Below are positions 42,251 through 50,887 of a DNA stretch of 64,000 nt, one piece after another (within the stretch, counting starts at the first letter, position 1; each line of letters begins with the position of its first letter). Source of the stretch: Intestinimonas butyriciproducens (GTDB lineage Bacteria; Bacillota; Clostridia; Oscillospirales; Butyricicoccaceae). The stretch is from the NCBI RefSeq assembly GCF_016901775.1, contig NZ_JACJKW010000007.1, positions 1 to 64,000 on the forward strand. The letters run 5' to 3'. The translations under genes were made by a program, and so were the position numbers. Below the pieces are notes generated by a model, which saw only the letters and a program-made list of their open reading frames with translations, had not been told where the DNA came from and ran no database searches.

Positions 42251-42351
42251 GGGCCCTTATCAAACCTCTGTGCCTCAGAAAAGCCTATGTAAATCAAATT
42301 CCCCCAGCACGGAGCGGAAATATAATCTGACTACCTAGGCTTCCACACATA

Positions 42352-42726
42352 CTACGACTGCAGCTCCACTTGCTGGCCATTGTCCAGCAGGATCAATGTC
42401 TCCGGCTGGCCCTCCAGACGATAGAGCAAGGGCTCCCCGGCGCCATCGGCCGAATGGAAATTCACCGTCAGCGTGCCGGTTTTTTCATCGTAATCGGCCT
42501 GCACCCCGGAATATTCCCGTTTTTCCCCATAAAAGAGCAGATAGGAAACCCCGTCCTTTTCCACCTTCCATACCCCGCTTCCGGTTTTGCCCTGGGTAAA
42601 TTCCTGGGCCGAGACCTGGGTCTCCTGGACCAGAGCCGGGGTCACTTTCTGTGTTTCTTCCTTCTGGCAGGCGCTGATTAGCAGCATCCCCGCCAGCATC
42701 ATGCATTGAAGCCAGGCTTTTTTCAT
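42352..42726 (-). CDS. Small lipoprotein of unknown function
   Basis: A 124-residue protein with a lipoprotein leader: the charged N-terminus MKKAWLQ, a hydrophobic stretch and lipobox LISAC, placing the lipidated Cys at about residue 20. The rest (about 100 residues) is predicted mostly beta strand, with YLLFYGEKREYSGVQADYD and a C-terminal LILLDNGQQVELQS. I do not recognise a family. The ATG follows AAGGAGG closely. A monocistronic unit divergent from the MBL gene. Confidence 0.75.
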   Translation of the reverse strand: MKKAWLQCMMLAGMLLISACQKEETQKVTPALVQETQVSAQEFTQGKTGSGVWKVEKDGVSYLLFYGEKREYSGVQADYDEKTGTLTVNFHSADGAGEPLLYRLEGQPETLILLDNGQQVELQS

Positions 42727-42911
42727 AAAAAAAACCTCCTTTTCCGCTAGGGTTCTCTAAGGGCCTTCCAAATCCGTGATATGATAATGCTTTATCATGA
42801 TTATATCACATTCCCCAAAAGGATGGGTGAATTTTGTGCAAAAATCCCACCGGCTTTTGGAAAAGATCGTGTGGTATACTCCTGTTATCCAATCACAAAG
42901 GAGGGTATTCT

Positions 42912-43670
42912 ATGGATTGGCTGACCATACAGCAGCTGGAGAAAGACACCTGGGTTCTAAGCGAACCCCGGCACTGGGAGGAAACCCACGCCTATCTGCT
43001 GGCCGGAACGGAGCAGGCCCTGCTCATCGACACCGGCCTGGGGGTGTGTGATCTGTTTTCCGCTGTCCGGTCTCTCACCTCCCTGCCTGTCACGGTGGCT
43101 CTGACCCATGCCCATTGGGATCACATCGGCGGCTGCAACGCTTTTTCTCCCCCCTGCGTCCACCCTCTGGAAGGGCCTTGGCTGGAAAAGTTCCCCCTGT
43201 CCCGGGAGGCCGTACTGCAAAATCTGATCCAGGGCGCTCCCCCCTTCCCTGCCGGCTTTCACCTGGAAACTTACCAGATCTATCAGGGAGGAGCCGGAAA
43301 GCTTGTGGAAGATGGAGATATCTTCCAGCTTGGCAACCGGCAGGTATTCTGTCTCCACACTCCCGGCCACTCCCCCGGGCATCTGTGTTTCTGGGAACCG
43401 GAGCGGGGCACTCTATATTCCGGAGACCTGGCCTATGAAGGAAAGCTGGATTGTTTTTATCCCACCACCGATCCCTATGCCTTCGCCGCATCGGTGCATC
43501 GGGTGGCCACCTTGCCGGTGACCGCACTCCGCCCCGGCCATCATTCCCTGGAAGTGAAACCTTGTCTTCTCCGTCAGATCGATGAAGCATTCCAGCACCT
43601 GAAAGCCCGGAACGCCCTGGAACAAAAGGCCGTCCATTCTTTCCATTCCTTTTCCATCCACACATGCTAG
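42912..43670 (+). CDS. MBL-fold metallo-hydrolase
   Basis: The 252-residue protein is a metallo-beta-lactamase-fold hydrolase, glyoxalase II-like. The metal motif H66-x-H68-x-D70-H71 is in ALTHAHWDHIGG; LHTPGHSPGHLCFWE supplies the next His, SGDLAYEG the bridging Asp and LRPGHH the last His. The substrate is unknown. ATG at 42,912 follows AAAGGAGGG; a longer frame upstream lacks a site. A strong terminator follows. Confidence 0.88.
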   Translation: MDWLTIQQLEKDTWVLSEPRHWEETHAYLLAGTEQALLIDTGLGVCDLFSAVRSLTSLPVTVALTHAHWDHIGGCNAFSPPCVHPLEGPWLEKFPLSREAVLQNLIQGAPPFPAGFHLETYQIYQGGAGKLVEDGDIFQLGNRQVFCLHTPGHSPGHLCFWEPERGTLYSGDLAYEGKLDCFYPTTDPYAFAASVHRVATLPVTALRPGHHSLEVKPCLLRQIDEAFQHLKARNALEQKAVHSFHSFSIHTC

Positions 43671-43702
43671 CACTCCCGCAGGATACTGCCTGCATAGCAA
43701 AA

Positions 43703-43743
43703 AGATCTCCGGAAACCGAAAGGTTTCCGGAGATCTCTTTTTT
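43703..43743 (+). terminator. Terminator of the MBL-fold gene
   Basis: AGATCTCCGGAAACC pairs with GGTTTCCGGAGATCT around the tetraloop GAAA, followed by a T run (43,738-43,743). Confidence 0.93.
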
Positions 43744-43756
43744 GTTCAAAATTCAA

Positions 43757-43990
43757 ATCAGACCCACAAGGGGTTCCGTCTGTCGAAAAACCCTTGTTGC
43801 GTGAGAGGCCCTTTGGCCCTACCCCTCATCAATCCGCAAAAAACGGCGACCTGTGCGGCGTTTTTTGCACCTCTCAAGGGGCCAGTGTGGCCGATTGGCC
43901 GCTTTCAGCGGCCAATCGGCTGCATGCAGACCCTTGCATAAACTCGAAAAAGTGGCTTTCGCCACTTTTTCGACACACTCAGACCCACAG
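43757..43990 (-). other. Structured 3' element, copy B, with flanking gene-end duplication
   Basis: On the minus strand after the ornithine-cyclodeaminase-family stop: hairpin AAAAAGTGGC/GCCACTTTTT (43,945-43,972); ATGCAAGGGTCTGCATGCAG; an inserted long stem CCGATTGGCCGC/GCGGCCAATCGG; the partner GGCCCCTTG; stem TGCAAAAAACG/CGTTTTTTGCG around GCACAGGTCGC; and TTGATGAGGGG. This matches copy A (40,481-40,612) in order and pairing. The gene end AACCC..TGTGGGTCTGA is repeated with two mismatches beyond the element (about 43,757-43,774). No gene is seen in 43,744-43,978. Confidence 0.65.
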
Positions 43991-44992
43991 AGGGTTATCC
44001 CACAGGTTCAGCTTCTGGCCGATGCCCATTTTTTTGGCGTTCTCATAGAGTTTGGCGGCGATGGCAATGTCCACGCTGCCCACACCGGCGCTGCCGCAAT
44101 AGACAAACTGATCCTCGTTCTGGCGCACCTGAACGCCATTAACCATTTCCGGCAGCTCCACAATGTCCTCTTTTTTCAGCTTTCCGGCCTCATACAGCTC
44201 GTGCACCAGAATGCCCACCAGATGGGACATCTGGCTCCAGTTGTCCAGCACCACCCGGTCGGCGGTGAGCAGAATATCCTCTTCGCAGCTCTGGCCCTCC
44301 ATCTGGATGACGGTCATATTGGGCTTCAGCCATTCCTTTTTGATAAAGGGCTTGCGGGAGGTAGTTTCGGTGACCAGCAGCTGGGCGTCCTTCACTGCTT
44401 CCTTTACATCGGTATAGGGAATGACCTTGATCTTGCCTTCAAACTCCTTGGCCAGGCCTTCGGCTTTCTCTTTTACCAGATCCACCATGTGGATCTCTTC
44501 CAATGTGGGCACAGCCTCCATCATGGCCATGATCATGGTGCGGCCAATGACGCCGGCGCCCACCAGGCAGGCCACCTTGGTTCCCTTCAGGGCGTTGTAT
44601 TTGGCCATGACGCCGGCGGTGGCAGAGGTACGCATGGCGGTGGTGATGGTGCCGTCCAGAATGGCCTTGGGGAAGACCGTCTTGGGGTCGGACAGAATGA
44701 CGATATCGATGCCATAGGGCACCCCTTCCAACTGGGCGTTGGCCTTGGATTCGGCAGCCCACTTGAATCCGGCGGTATCCACATCGCCGCCGATGTAGGC
44801 GGGCATGGACATACAGTAAGAATCCCAGTTTTCATTGCTGGGCATACCCATAAAGACCTTGGTGGGATTGATGATCTGGTTCTGGCCGATCATTTTGAAG
44901 GTTTTTTCGGTTTCGGCCAGCACCATCTTCATATCCAGCAGCCCGGCCTTGATCACATCTTCCTGCTTGAGAAAAAGAATTTCCGGTTTCAT
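43979..44992 (-). CDS. Ornithine cyclodeaminase/mu-crystallin family protein
   Basis: The 337-residue protein has the OCD/mu-crystallin fold: a dimerisation region with KVFMGMPSNENWDSYCMSMP and a Rossmann domain with the NAD loop VACLVGAGVIGRTMIMA. TTAMRTSATAGVMAKY is the characteristic substrate/nucleotide segment. Members include ornithine cyclodeaminase, alanine dehydrogenase and ketimine reductases; a clostridial subgroup is labelled tyramine oxidase subunit B. Which reaction applies is not clear. ATG 44,992 follows AAGGAGG. The promoter carries a palindromic operator candidate. Confidence 0.85.
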   Translation of the reverse strand: MKPEILFLKQEDVIKAGLLDMKMVLAETEKTFKMIGQNQIINPTKVFMGMPSNENWDSYCMSMPAYIGGDVDTAGFKWAAESKANAQLEGVPYGIDIVILSDPKTVFPKAILDGTITTAMRTSATAGVMAKYNALKGTKVACLVGAGVIGRTMIMAMMEAVPTLEEIHMVDLVKEKAEGLAKEFEGKIKVIPYTDVKEAVKDAQLLVTETTSRKPFIKKEWLKPNMTVIQMEGQSCEEDILLTADRVVLDNWSQMSHLVGILVHELYEAGKLKKEDIVELPEMVNGVQVRQNEDQFVYCGSAGVGSVDIAIAAKLYENAKKMGIGQKLNLWDNPLWV

Positions 44993-45024
44993 TTTATCGC
45001 ATCCTCCTTGTGGGATTTGTTTCT

Positions 45025-45061
45025 TTATGCTAAGAATAGCATAATTATTCACACCTGTCAA
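45025..45061 (-). promoter_or_regulatory. Promoter with palindromic operator candidate
   Basis: On the minus strand TTGACA (45,061-45,056) and TATTCT (45,038-45,033) are 17 bases apart. TTATGCTA-AGAA-TAGCATAA (45,025-45,044), a perfect eight-base inverted repeat, covers the -10 box, as expected for a repressor site controlling the ornithine-cyclodeaminase-family gene. Confidence 0.7.
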
Positions 45062-45286
45062 CCCCTTCCCCCGTTTCTTTCCATCTTTTGTTCCGGCCCT
45101 TCCCCAGGGGAAAAGGCCAGCAAAAACCCCATCTTCCTTTTCTGTTCACAGTAAAATGCTGTAATTCATTCTTTACTTTACAAAAAGTTTTCTTTATGGC
45201 ATGATATAGTCAATAATCGGAAGTATCCGGAAAAATCTGCATATTCCGATCTTCCCCATACCCGCAGAAAAAAGGAGGAAAGGCCT

Positions 45287-48200
45287 ATGAGAAAACGATT
45301 GACAGCCTTGCTGCTCATCGTTTCCCTGCTCACTTCCCTGCTGCCTGCCACTGTTTTTGCAGCAGAGGAAGGCGGGACCACCGTCGTCATCGACGGCGAC
45401 CATGTGGTAAAGGACGACCATGCCGTCCAGGCCATGCCGGAGGGCGTGAGCTACGACGAACAAACAAAGACCCTCACACTGAACAATGCTTCTCTGGGAA
45501 TGATGCATATTTTCAGAGGCTCCCTGACCGTCATTCTCCAGGGAGATTCCACCATTCACAACGACGGACAATATCTGGAGCCGGACGGAGAGGCGGCCCC
45601 CGCCTTTTCCACCGGTGAAACGGCTCAGGACACCAGCGTCACCATCACCGGGCCGGGCAGCCTGACGGTGGATACCAGCGGCAGCGGCGCCCGGCGCACC
45701 TTTGTGGCAGACTATACCGATCTGACCATCACCAATGATGCAAGCGTCACCGTAAGCTCCAGCGATGCCTCCGGCGGCGTGATGGAGATCGTGGCCAGCC
45801 GTCTGATCCTGGACGATTCGGCCAGTCTGACAGGACGGGAGCTTTTTGTCTCGGAATACGGCTCCTTCCTCATGGACGGCGGAAAGCTGGCAATGCACGG
45901 CGCGGATTTTGCCCTTCACCTGCGGGAGGGGGGCCAGGCCACCATTCTGGACGGTACTGCTTCCCTGAAAGGCGGAGCGGATACCAATGTGCCGGTGCGG
46001 TGTGAAACCGATGGCGTGCTGGCCCTGCTGGGCGGCACCATCCATCTGGAACAACAGAATGCCAATGTTCTGATGACCACCGACAGCCAATCCTCCGTGG
46101 TTGTGGGAGCCGGCATGTCTGCTGTGAACAACAGTACCGGCGCCATGATCCCCATTGACGAAGATTTCCTCCGGCAGATTCCCGGCAGTTCGGTGACCAT
46201 CTCCGGGGAACGGTCCCTGGGGGTGTATGACTGCCAGCTGTCCATTCCCAGCGGCCTCATTACCCAGGGCGCCCGGTTCCATGTCCGGGCCGTGGTCAGC
46301 CTGGGAGCGGAAGAAGGAACGGTTTCCTTCCCCCTGCCCGACGGCGTCTCCTATGTGCCGGACAGCCTGACGGTGGACAGCCAGCCAGTGGAGCCTGTAA
46401 GCTCCAAACCGCTGACGGTGCCCCTCGAAGGCTACGGCGTCATCCGTTTCAGCGCCATGTCCAGCCGGACCGGAGAGATGACACTGACGGCCGACACCAC
46501 AGCAGAGGGAAAAAGTCACCAGGAAACCCTGGATTTCACTGTGGAAGGTTTCCGTCTCTCCCTGCCCAGCGAAACATCCCGGCTGGAAATCCCGGTTTCC
46601 GGCTCGGCTGTTCCCGGCAGCACCATTGCCTTTTATGAGGACAGCACCCTTCTGGGCCGGGTCTCATCCAACAGCCTGGGCACCTGGAAGGGCACAGTCA
46701 CCCTGCCCGATGTTCCCGGGGAGCACATGGTATATGCCCAGGTAACGCCCCCTGGCGGCGACAGCTTCCGCACAGAGGCCCAGAGCGTATACTATGACCC
46801 GGCGGCCGACGCCGTCAAGACCCTGACGGTTGTCAACGAAGTTCACGGCCGGACCGATGCCGACCCGCCGGTGGAAGAAACCCTGGTCATCGACTTTCTC
46901 ACCGGCGAGGACAGCGCTTCCTATTACACCTTTTGGCCGGATTACCCCACCTTCCGCTTCCAGGTGGATTTTGAAAAGGACGCCTCGGCCCAGGGCAGCG
47001 TCACCGTGGTGACCACCGACCGCATGGGAGAAGAGACCCGTGTGCCCCTGCGCTACCAGGCGGCCAAGGACGCCTGGGTGGGAAGCGCCGATTTTACCGA
47101 AGACACCGTTCCCTACCGGTTCCGGGTGGAATACACTCCCCGGGGACAGGAAGATGTGGAGTCCTCCGGCTCCTACACCTATGACGAGGAAGGCCGGGTG
47201 GCATCCATTTCTCTGGACGGCAAGACCCTGTCCCTGGCCTACAACGGCCAGGACCAGGTGGCGGAGTTCACCTACGGCGGTGAGACCGCCCGGTACACCT
47301 ACGACCAAAGCGGCAACCTGACCGCCATAGAAGCGGAAGGGTATACTTTCCAGGTGGACGAGGTGTCCAACAGCGTTACCTTCGAGGACGGTACCGGCGG
47401 CACTGTTAAAGTGGAGTACGGTGACCAGGGCCAGATCCTGGCCATCACCAACTCCGACGGAACCTCCTCGGCCCGTTACACCTACGAAGGGGATGCTGTT
47501 ATCATAAAGGAAGATGACGGCACCACTACCCGGATGGAGCCCATCTCTGACGAAGACGCAGCCTACGGGGCCACCGTCACCGCCCCGGAAGGCACCTCCA
47601 GCCGGTATACCTTTAACCAGCTGGGATTGCTGCTCTCTGTGACCGACGAGGCAGGTCTCACCGTCTATTATGACCGTGACGATGCGGGCCATGTCTCCGC
47701 CATCCGGTATCCCGACGGCAGCCGGGAGTCCTTCACTTACGATTCCCAGGGACAGATCGTGACCCATACCGACCGAGCCGGAACCACGATGTCCTACACC
47801 TACGACCAGAGTGGCAATCTGACCGCTGTGAAGTACGGCAATGGCGAAACCGTCACCCAGACCTTTGACAGCCGCGGAAACCTGCTGTCGATCACGGAAA
47901 ACGGCCAGAAAACCACCATGACCTATGACGGCAGCGACAACCTGACTGCCATCCACTCCCCTGACGGCAGCGTGGTCTCCTACACCTATGACGCCCAGGG
48001 CCGCAGAACCTCCGTATCCGACGGCGTCTATACCACCGGCTACCAGTATGACAGCCAGGGACGGGTGGCCGCCGTCACCGACGGCAGCAGTCCCCTGGTG
48101 ACCTACACCTACGACAGCGACGGGCGCCTGTCCCGCCAACAAAACGCCAACGGCACCTATACCCAGTACAGCTATTCCGGTGACCAGCTGGCTTCCATCG

Positions 48201-50800
48201 TCCATTATGACGCAGCCGGGGCCGTCCTTTCCTCCTATGCCTATACCTACGACAGCCAGGGCCATGTGACCTCCCTGAAAGAGCCGGCGGGCACCTGGCG
48301 CTACACCTACGACGCAGCCGGGCAGCTCACCCAGGCTACGGCCCCCGATGGCACCGTCACCACCTATACCTACGACGCAGCCGGAAACCGGACGGCCAAA
48401 ACAACCGACGGCAAAACCACAAACTATACAGCAAACAGCCTGAACCAGTACACGGCCTATGGCGAGGTGCGGCGCACCTACGACCAGAATGGCAATGTGC
48501 TCACCGAGCAGAAGGGGGGACAGACCGCCCGCTACACCTGGAACGCCCAGGGCCAGCTGACGGGCTACACCGACTTTGACGGCACGGTCTATCAGTACGG
48601 CTACGATGCCTTTGGCCTGCGCAGCCGGGTGACGGTGAACGGCGAGACCACCCGCTATGTGAACGATCCTCTGGGCGACGGCTACGCCCTGGCCGCCTAC
48701 GGCAGCTTCGGCGAACAGCACTACGCCCTGGCCGGCATGCTGACCGCCGCCAGAACCGGGGACGAAATGTACTTTTATCACTCCAACCTGCTGGGCTCTG
48801 TCACGGAGATCACCGACGGCAGTGGCGCCATTGCCAGCCGCTATGCCTACGACCAGGAAGGCAATGTGCTCTCTGCCAGCGGGACGGTGTTCAATCCCTA
48901 CACCTATGCAGGAATCTATGGGATCGCAGACGACGGCAACGGCCTGCGCTATCACCGGGCCCGCTATGTCTCCGCCGCCTCCGGTAGCTTCCTCAGCCCG
49001 GACCCGGCCTACCAGTCCTATGATCTCAACCTGTACCGCTTCGTGTACAACAACCCCGTGTCCATGATCGATCTCTCCGGCGCCTTCGGCGGAGAGATTG
49101 GCGATGTATTCAGCCATGAGTCCGAAGTCAAAGGTATGACGACACAGGATTATGTGGACTCGTTCAAAAAAGAGCACCAGGCAGGGCAAAGACTCCGGAA
49201 GCTCAACGAAATGTTCGGTCCGCCCAAGGAAGCAGAACCGGCCCCGAAGCCCAATCCATCGGTTCAGAACAAGGGTACGCCCAACATACAGGGAAAAATC
49301 CAGCCCAGACCCACTCCCGCCAACCGCTTTCTCCTGGGCGGCAACCCCATGGGAAAAATGAATCTCTACGGCATCGCCCTGCCGGTGCTGATAGGCGTCC
49401 TGCAAGGCATGGTGGATCCGGATTCCCATCTGGGGCATATGCTCAATGACCCCGTTCTCACCCTGGGCCTGTCACTGGTGCCCTTTGTGGCAACCAACGG
49501 ATATGCAGTGGCCGGCGTGCTGCTGGGTACGGGCCTTCTGGTCATCGGCCGGGAGTTCCTGCCCATCCTTCTGGAAAAACTAATTCCGCCCAAAGACCCT
49601 GCCATGGCTTCCACGCCCGACCGGGACAAAACGGTGATCCGGGACCCCTCCGGCTATATGTATGAAGGGATCGAAAGCAACCGTCTGTCCGGGGTGACAA
49701 CCACTCTCTATTACAGCGCCGGAAGTGCCAAGCCCACAGGCAACGCTTCGGAAAGCCAGCGCTGGAATGCCGCAGACTTCGGCCAGCAGAATCCCCTGAC
49801 CACCGACGCCCAGGGCCAGTACCTGTGGATGGTTCCCGACGGCTGGTGGCAGGTAAAGTACGAAAAAGAAGGCTATGACACCGTGTACAGCCAATGGCTG
49901 CCGGTGCCTCCGGTGCAGACCGAGGTCAATGTGGGCCTCACCTCCCGGGCGGCGGCTCAGCTGACCCTTTCGGGTAAAGCCGGAGATTCTTCTGTGATGC
50001 TGCGCTTTGACAAGCCGGTGCGCATTTCTTCGGTGAATGCCCAGACGGTGCAGATCCAGCAGGGCGGCTCGGTCCTCAGCGGCACGCTGACGCCGGTGGA
50101 TCCAGGCGCCGCCACCGATGGACAGCTGTGTGCCACCACCTTCTCCCTGAAGCTGCCCCATGGACAGAGCGTAAAGAGCAGCGCCCTTTCGGTCCGTTAC
50201 AAGGATGTCATCACCTACGCCGGAACGGCCAGCTCGGGCAGCGCCCAGGCGGAGATCACAGAGTCGGTGCCCTTCACCGATGTGGGCACATCGGACTATT
50301 ATTACGATAGTGTCCTCTGGGCAGTGAACCATACGCCCCAGATCACCGCAGGCACCGGCGGCACATTCTTCTCGCCAAATAGCAGCTGCACCCGGGCCCA
50401 GGCCGTCACCTTCCTGTGGCGGGCCATGGGACAGCCGGAGCCTTCGGGCAAAACCAATCCCTTCACCGATGTGAACGAAGGAGACTATTACTACAAAGCG
50501 GTGCTCTGGGCTGTGGAAAAGGGCATCACCGCAGGCACCAGCGCCAACACCTTCTCCCCCGGCCTGCCCTGCACCCGGGCCCAGATCGTCACCTTCCTCC
50601 ACCGGATGGAGAAAGAACAGGCGCCCAGCAGCACTCATAATCCCTTCCGGGATGTGACTTCCCAGGCCTATTACTATGATGCCGTCCTCTGGGCGGTGGA
50701 ATGGGGCATTACCACCGGCACCAGTGCCGATGCCTTCTCCCCCGATTTGTCCTGTACCCGGGCCCAGATCGTCACCTTCCTGTATCGGGACATGGCCTGA
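45287..50800 (+). CDS. Giant secreted RHS/YD-repeat protein with three SLH domains
   Basis: An 1,837-residue surface protein. Signal peptide about 1-25 (ends ATVFA); beta-rich region about 30-330; Ig-like segments about 330-520; a long array of YD/RHS repeats about 627-1,150 (TYDAAGNRTAKTTDG type); RHS core ending LYRFVYNNPVSMIDLSG near 1,264; a variable tail with hydrophobic helices about 1,353-1,431; a region about 1,448-1,554 typical of clostridial surface proteins (RDPSGYMYEGIESNRLSG); and three SLH domains about 1,661-1,837 that anchor it to cell-wall polymer. RHS cores normally encapsulate a C-terminal toxin; here the chain continues into wall anchors, so an adhesin or wall-tethered toxin are both possible. 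GGAGG precedes the ATG. Confidence 0.92.
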   Translation: MRKRLTALLLIVSLLTSLLPATVFAAEEGGTTVVIDGDHVVKDDHAVQAMPEGVSYDEQTKTLTLNNASLGMMHIFRGSLTVILQGDSTIHNDGQYLEPDGEAAPAFSTGETAQDTSVTITGPGSLTVDTSGSGARRTFVADYTDLTITNDASVTVSSSDASGGVMEIVASRLILDDSASLTGRELFVSEYGSFLMDGGKLAMHGADFALHLREGGQATILDGTASLKGGADTNVPVRCETDGVLALLGGTIHLEQQNANVLMTTDSQSSVVVGAGMSAVNNSTGAMIPIDEDFLRQIPGSSVTISGERSLGVYDCQLSIPSGLITQGARFHVRAVVSLGAEEGTVSFPLPDGVSYVPDSLTVDSQPVEPVSSKPLTVPLEGYGVIRFSAMSSRTGEMTLTADTTAEGKSHQETLDFTVEGFRLSLPSETSRLEIPVSGSAVPGSTIAFYEDSTLLGRVSSNSLGTWKGTVTLPDVPGEHMVYAQVTPPGGDSFRTEAQSVYYDPAADAVKTLTVVNEVHGRTDADPPVEETLVIDFLTGEDSASYYTFWPDYPTFRFQVDFEKDASAQGSVTVVTTDRMGEETRVPLRYQAAKDAWVGSADFTEDTVPYRFRVEYTPRGQEDVESSGSYTYDEEGRVASISLDGKTLSLAYNGQDQVAEFTYGGETARYTYDQSGNLTAIEAEGYTFQVDEVSNSVTFEDGTGGTVKVEYGDQGQILAITNSDGTSSARYTYEGDAVIIKEDDGTTTRMEPISDEDAAYGATVTAPEGTSSRYTFNQLGLLLSVTDEAGLTVYYDRDDAGHVSAIRYPDGSRESFTYDSQGQIVTHTDRAGTTMSYTYDQSGNLTAVKYGNGETVTQTFDSRGNLLSITENGQKTTMTYDGSDNLTAIHSPDGSVVSYTYDAQGRRTSVSDGVYTTGYQYDSQGRVAAVTDGSSPLVTYTYDSDGRLSRQQNANGTYTQYSYSGDQLASIVHYDAAGAVLSSYAYTYDSQGHVTSLKEPAGTWRYTYDAAGQLTQATAPDGTVTTYTYDAAGNRTAKTTDGKTTNYTANSLNQYTAYGEVRRTYDQNGNVLTEQKGGQTARYTWNAQGQLTGYTDFDGTVYQYGYDAFGLRSRVTVNGETTRYVNDPLGDGYALAAYGSFGEQHYALAGMLTAARTGDEMYFYHSNLLGSVTEITDGSGAIASRYAYDQEGNVLSASGTVFNPYTYAGIYGIADDGNGLRYHRARYVSAASGSFLSPDPAYQSYDLNLYRFVYNNPVSMIDLSGAFGGEIGDVFSHESEVKGMTTQDYVDSFKKEHQAGQRLRKLNEMFGPPKEAEPAPKPNPSVQNKGTPNIQGKIQPRPTPANRFLLGGNPMGKMNLYGIALPVLIGVLQGMVDPDSHLGHMLNDPVLTLGLSLVPFVATNGYAVAGVLLGTGLLVIGREFLPILLEKLIPPKDPAMASTPDRDKTVIRDPSGYMYEGIESNRLSGVTTTLYYSAGSAKPTGNASESQRWNAADFGQQNPLTTDAQGQYLWMVPDGWWQVKYEKEGYDTVYSQWLPVPPVQTEVNVGLTSRAAAQLTLSGKAGDSSVMLRFDKPVRISSVNAQTVQIQQGGSVLSGTLTPVDPGAATDGQLCATTFSLKLPHGQSVKSSALSVRYKDVITYAGTASSGSAQAEITESVPFTDVGTSDYYYDSVLWAVNHTPQITAGTGGTFFSPNSSCTRAQAVTFLWRAMGQPEPSGKTNPFTDVNEGDYYYKAVLWAVEKGITAGTSANTFSPGLPCTRAQIVTFLHRMEKEQAPSSTHNPFRDVTSQAYYYDAVLWAVEWGITTGTSADAFSPDLSCTRAQIVTFLYRDMA

Positions 50801-50820
50801 ACAACATGGTGATAAAAAAG

Positions 50821-50860
50821 ATCCCGGCCGGTGCGGCAATGCCGCACCGGCCGGGATTTT
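50821..50860. terminator. Bidirectional terminator between the RHS and SLH genes
   Basis: A 17-bp stem, ATCCCGGCCGGTGCGGC (50,821-50,837) with its mirror (50,841-50,857), around a three-base AAT loop. T residues follow on both strands (TTTT rightwards, TTTTTT leftwards). Confidence 0.93.
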
Positions 50861-50887
50861 ACTTTGCAGGAAGCATATCTGCCGTCC

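Noticed and set aside
46664-49438. 924-residue frame antisense to the RHS gene
   Set aside because: It mirrors the repetitive RHS codons (repeated Gly-Val-His patterns) and has no ribosome site or family match.
49080-49700. RHS-associated toxin and immunity gene
   Set aside because: The segment after the RHS core has hydrophobic helices but no known toxin motif, and the chain continues into SLH domains. No small gene follows in the sense direction.
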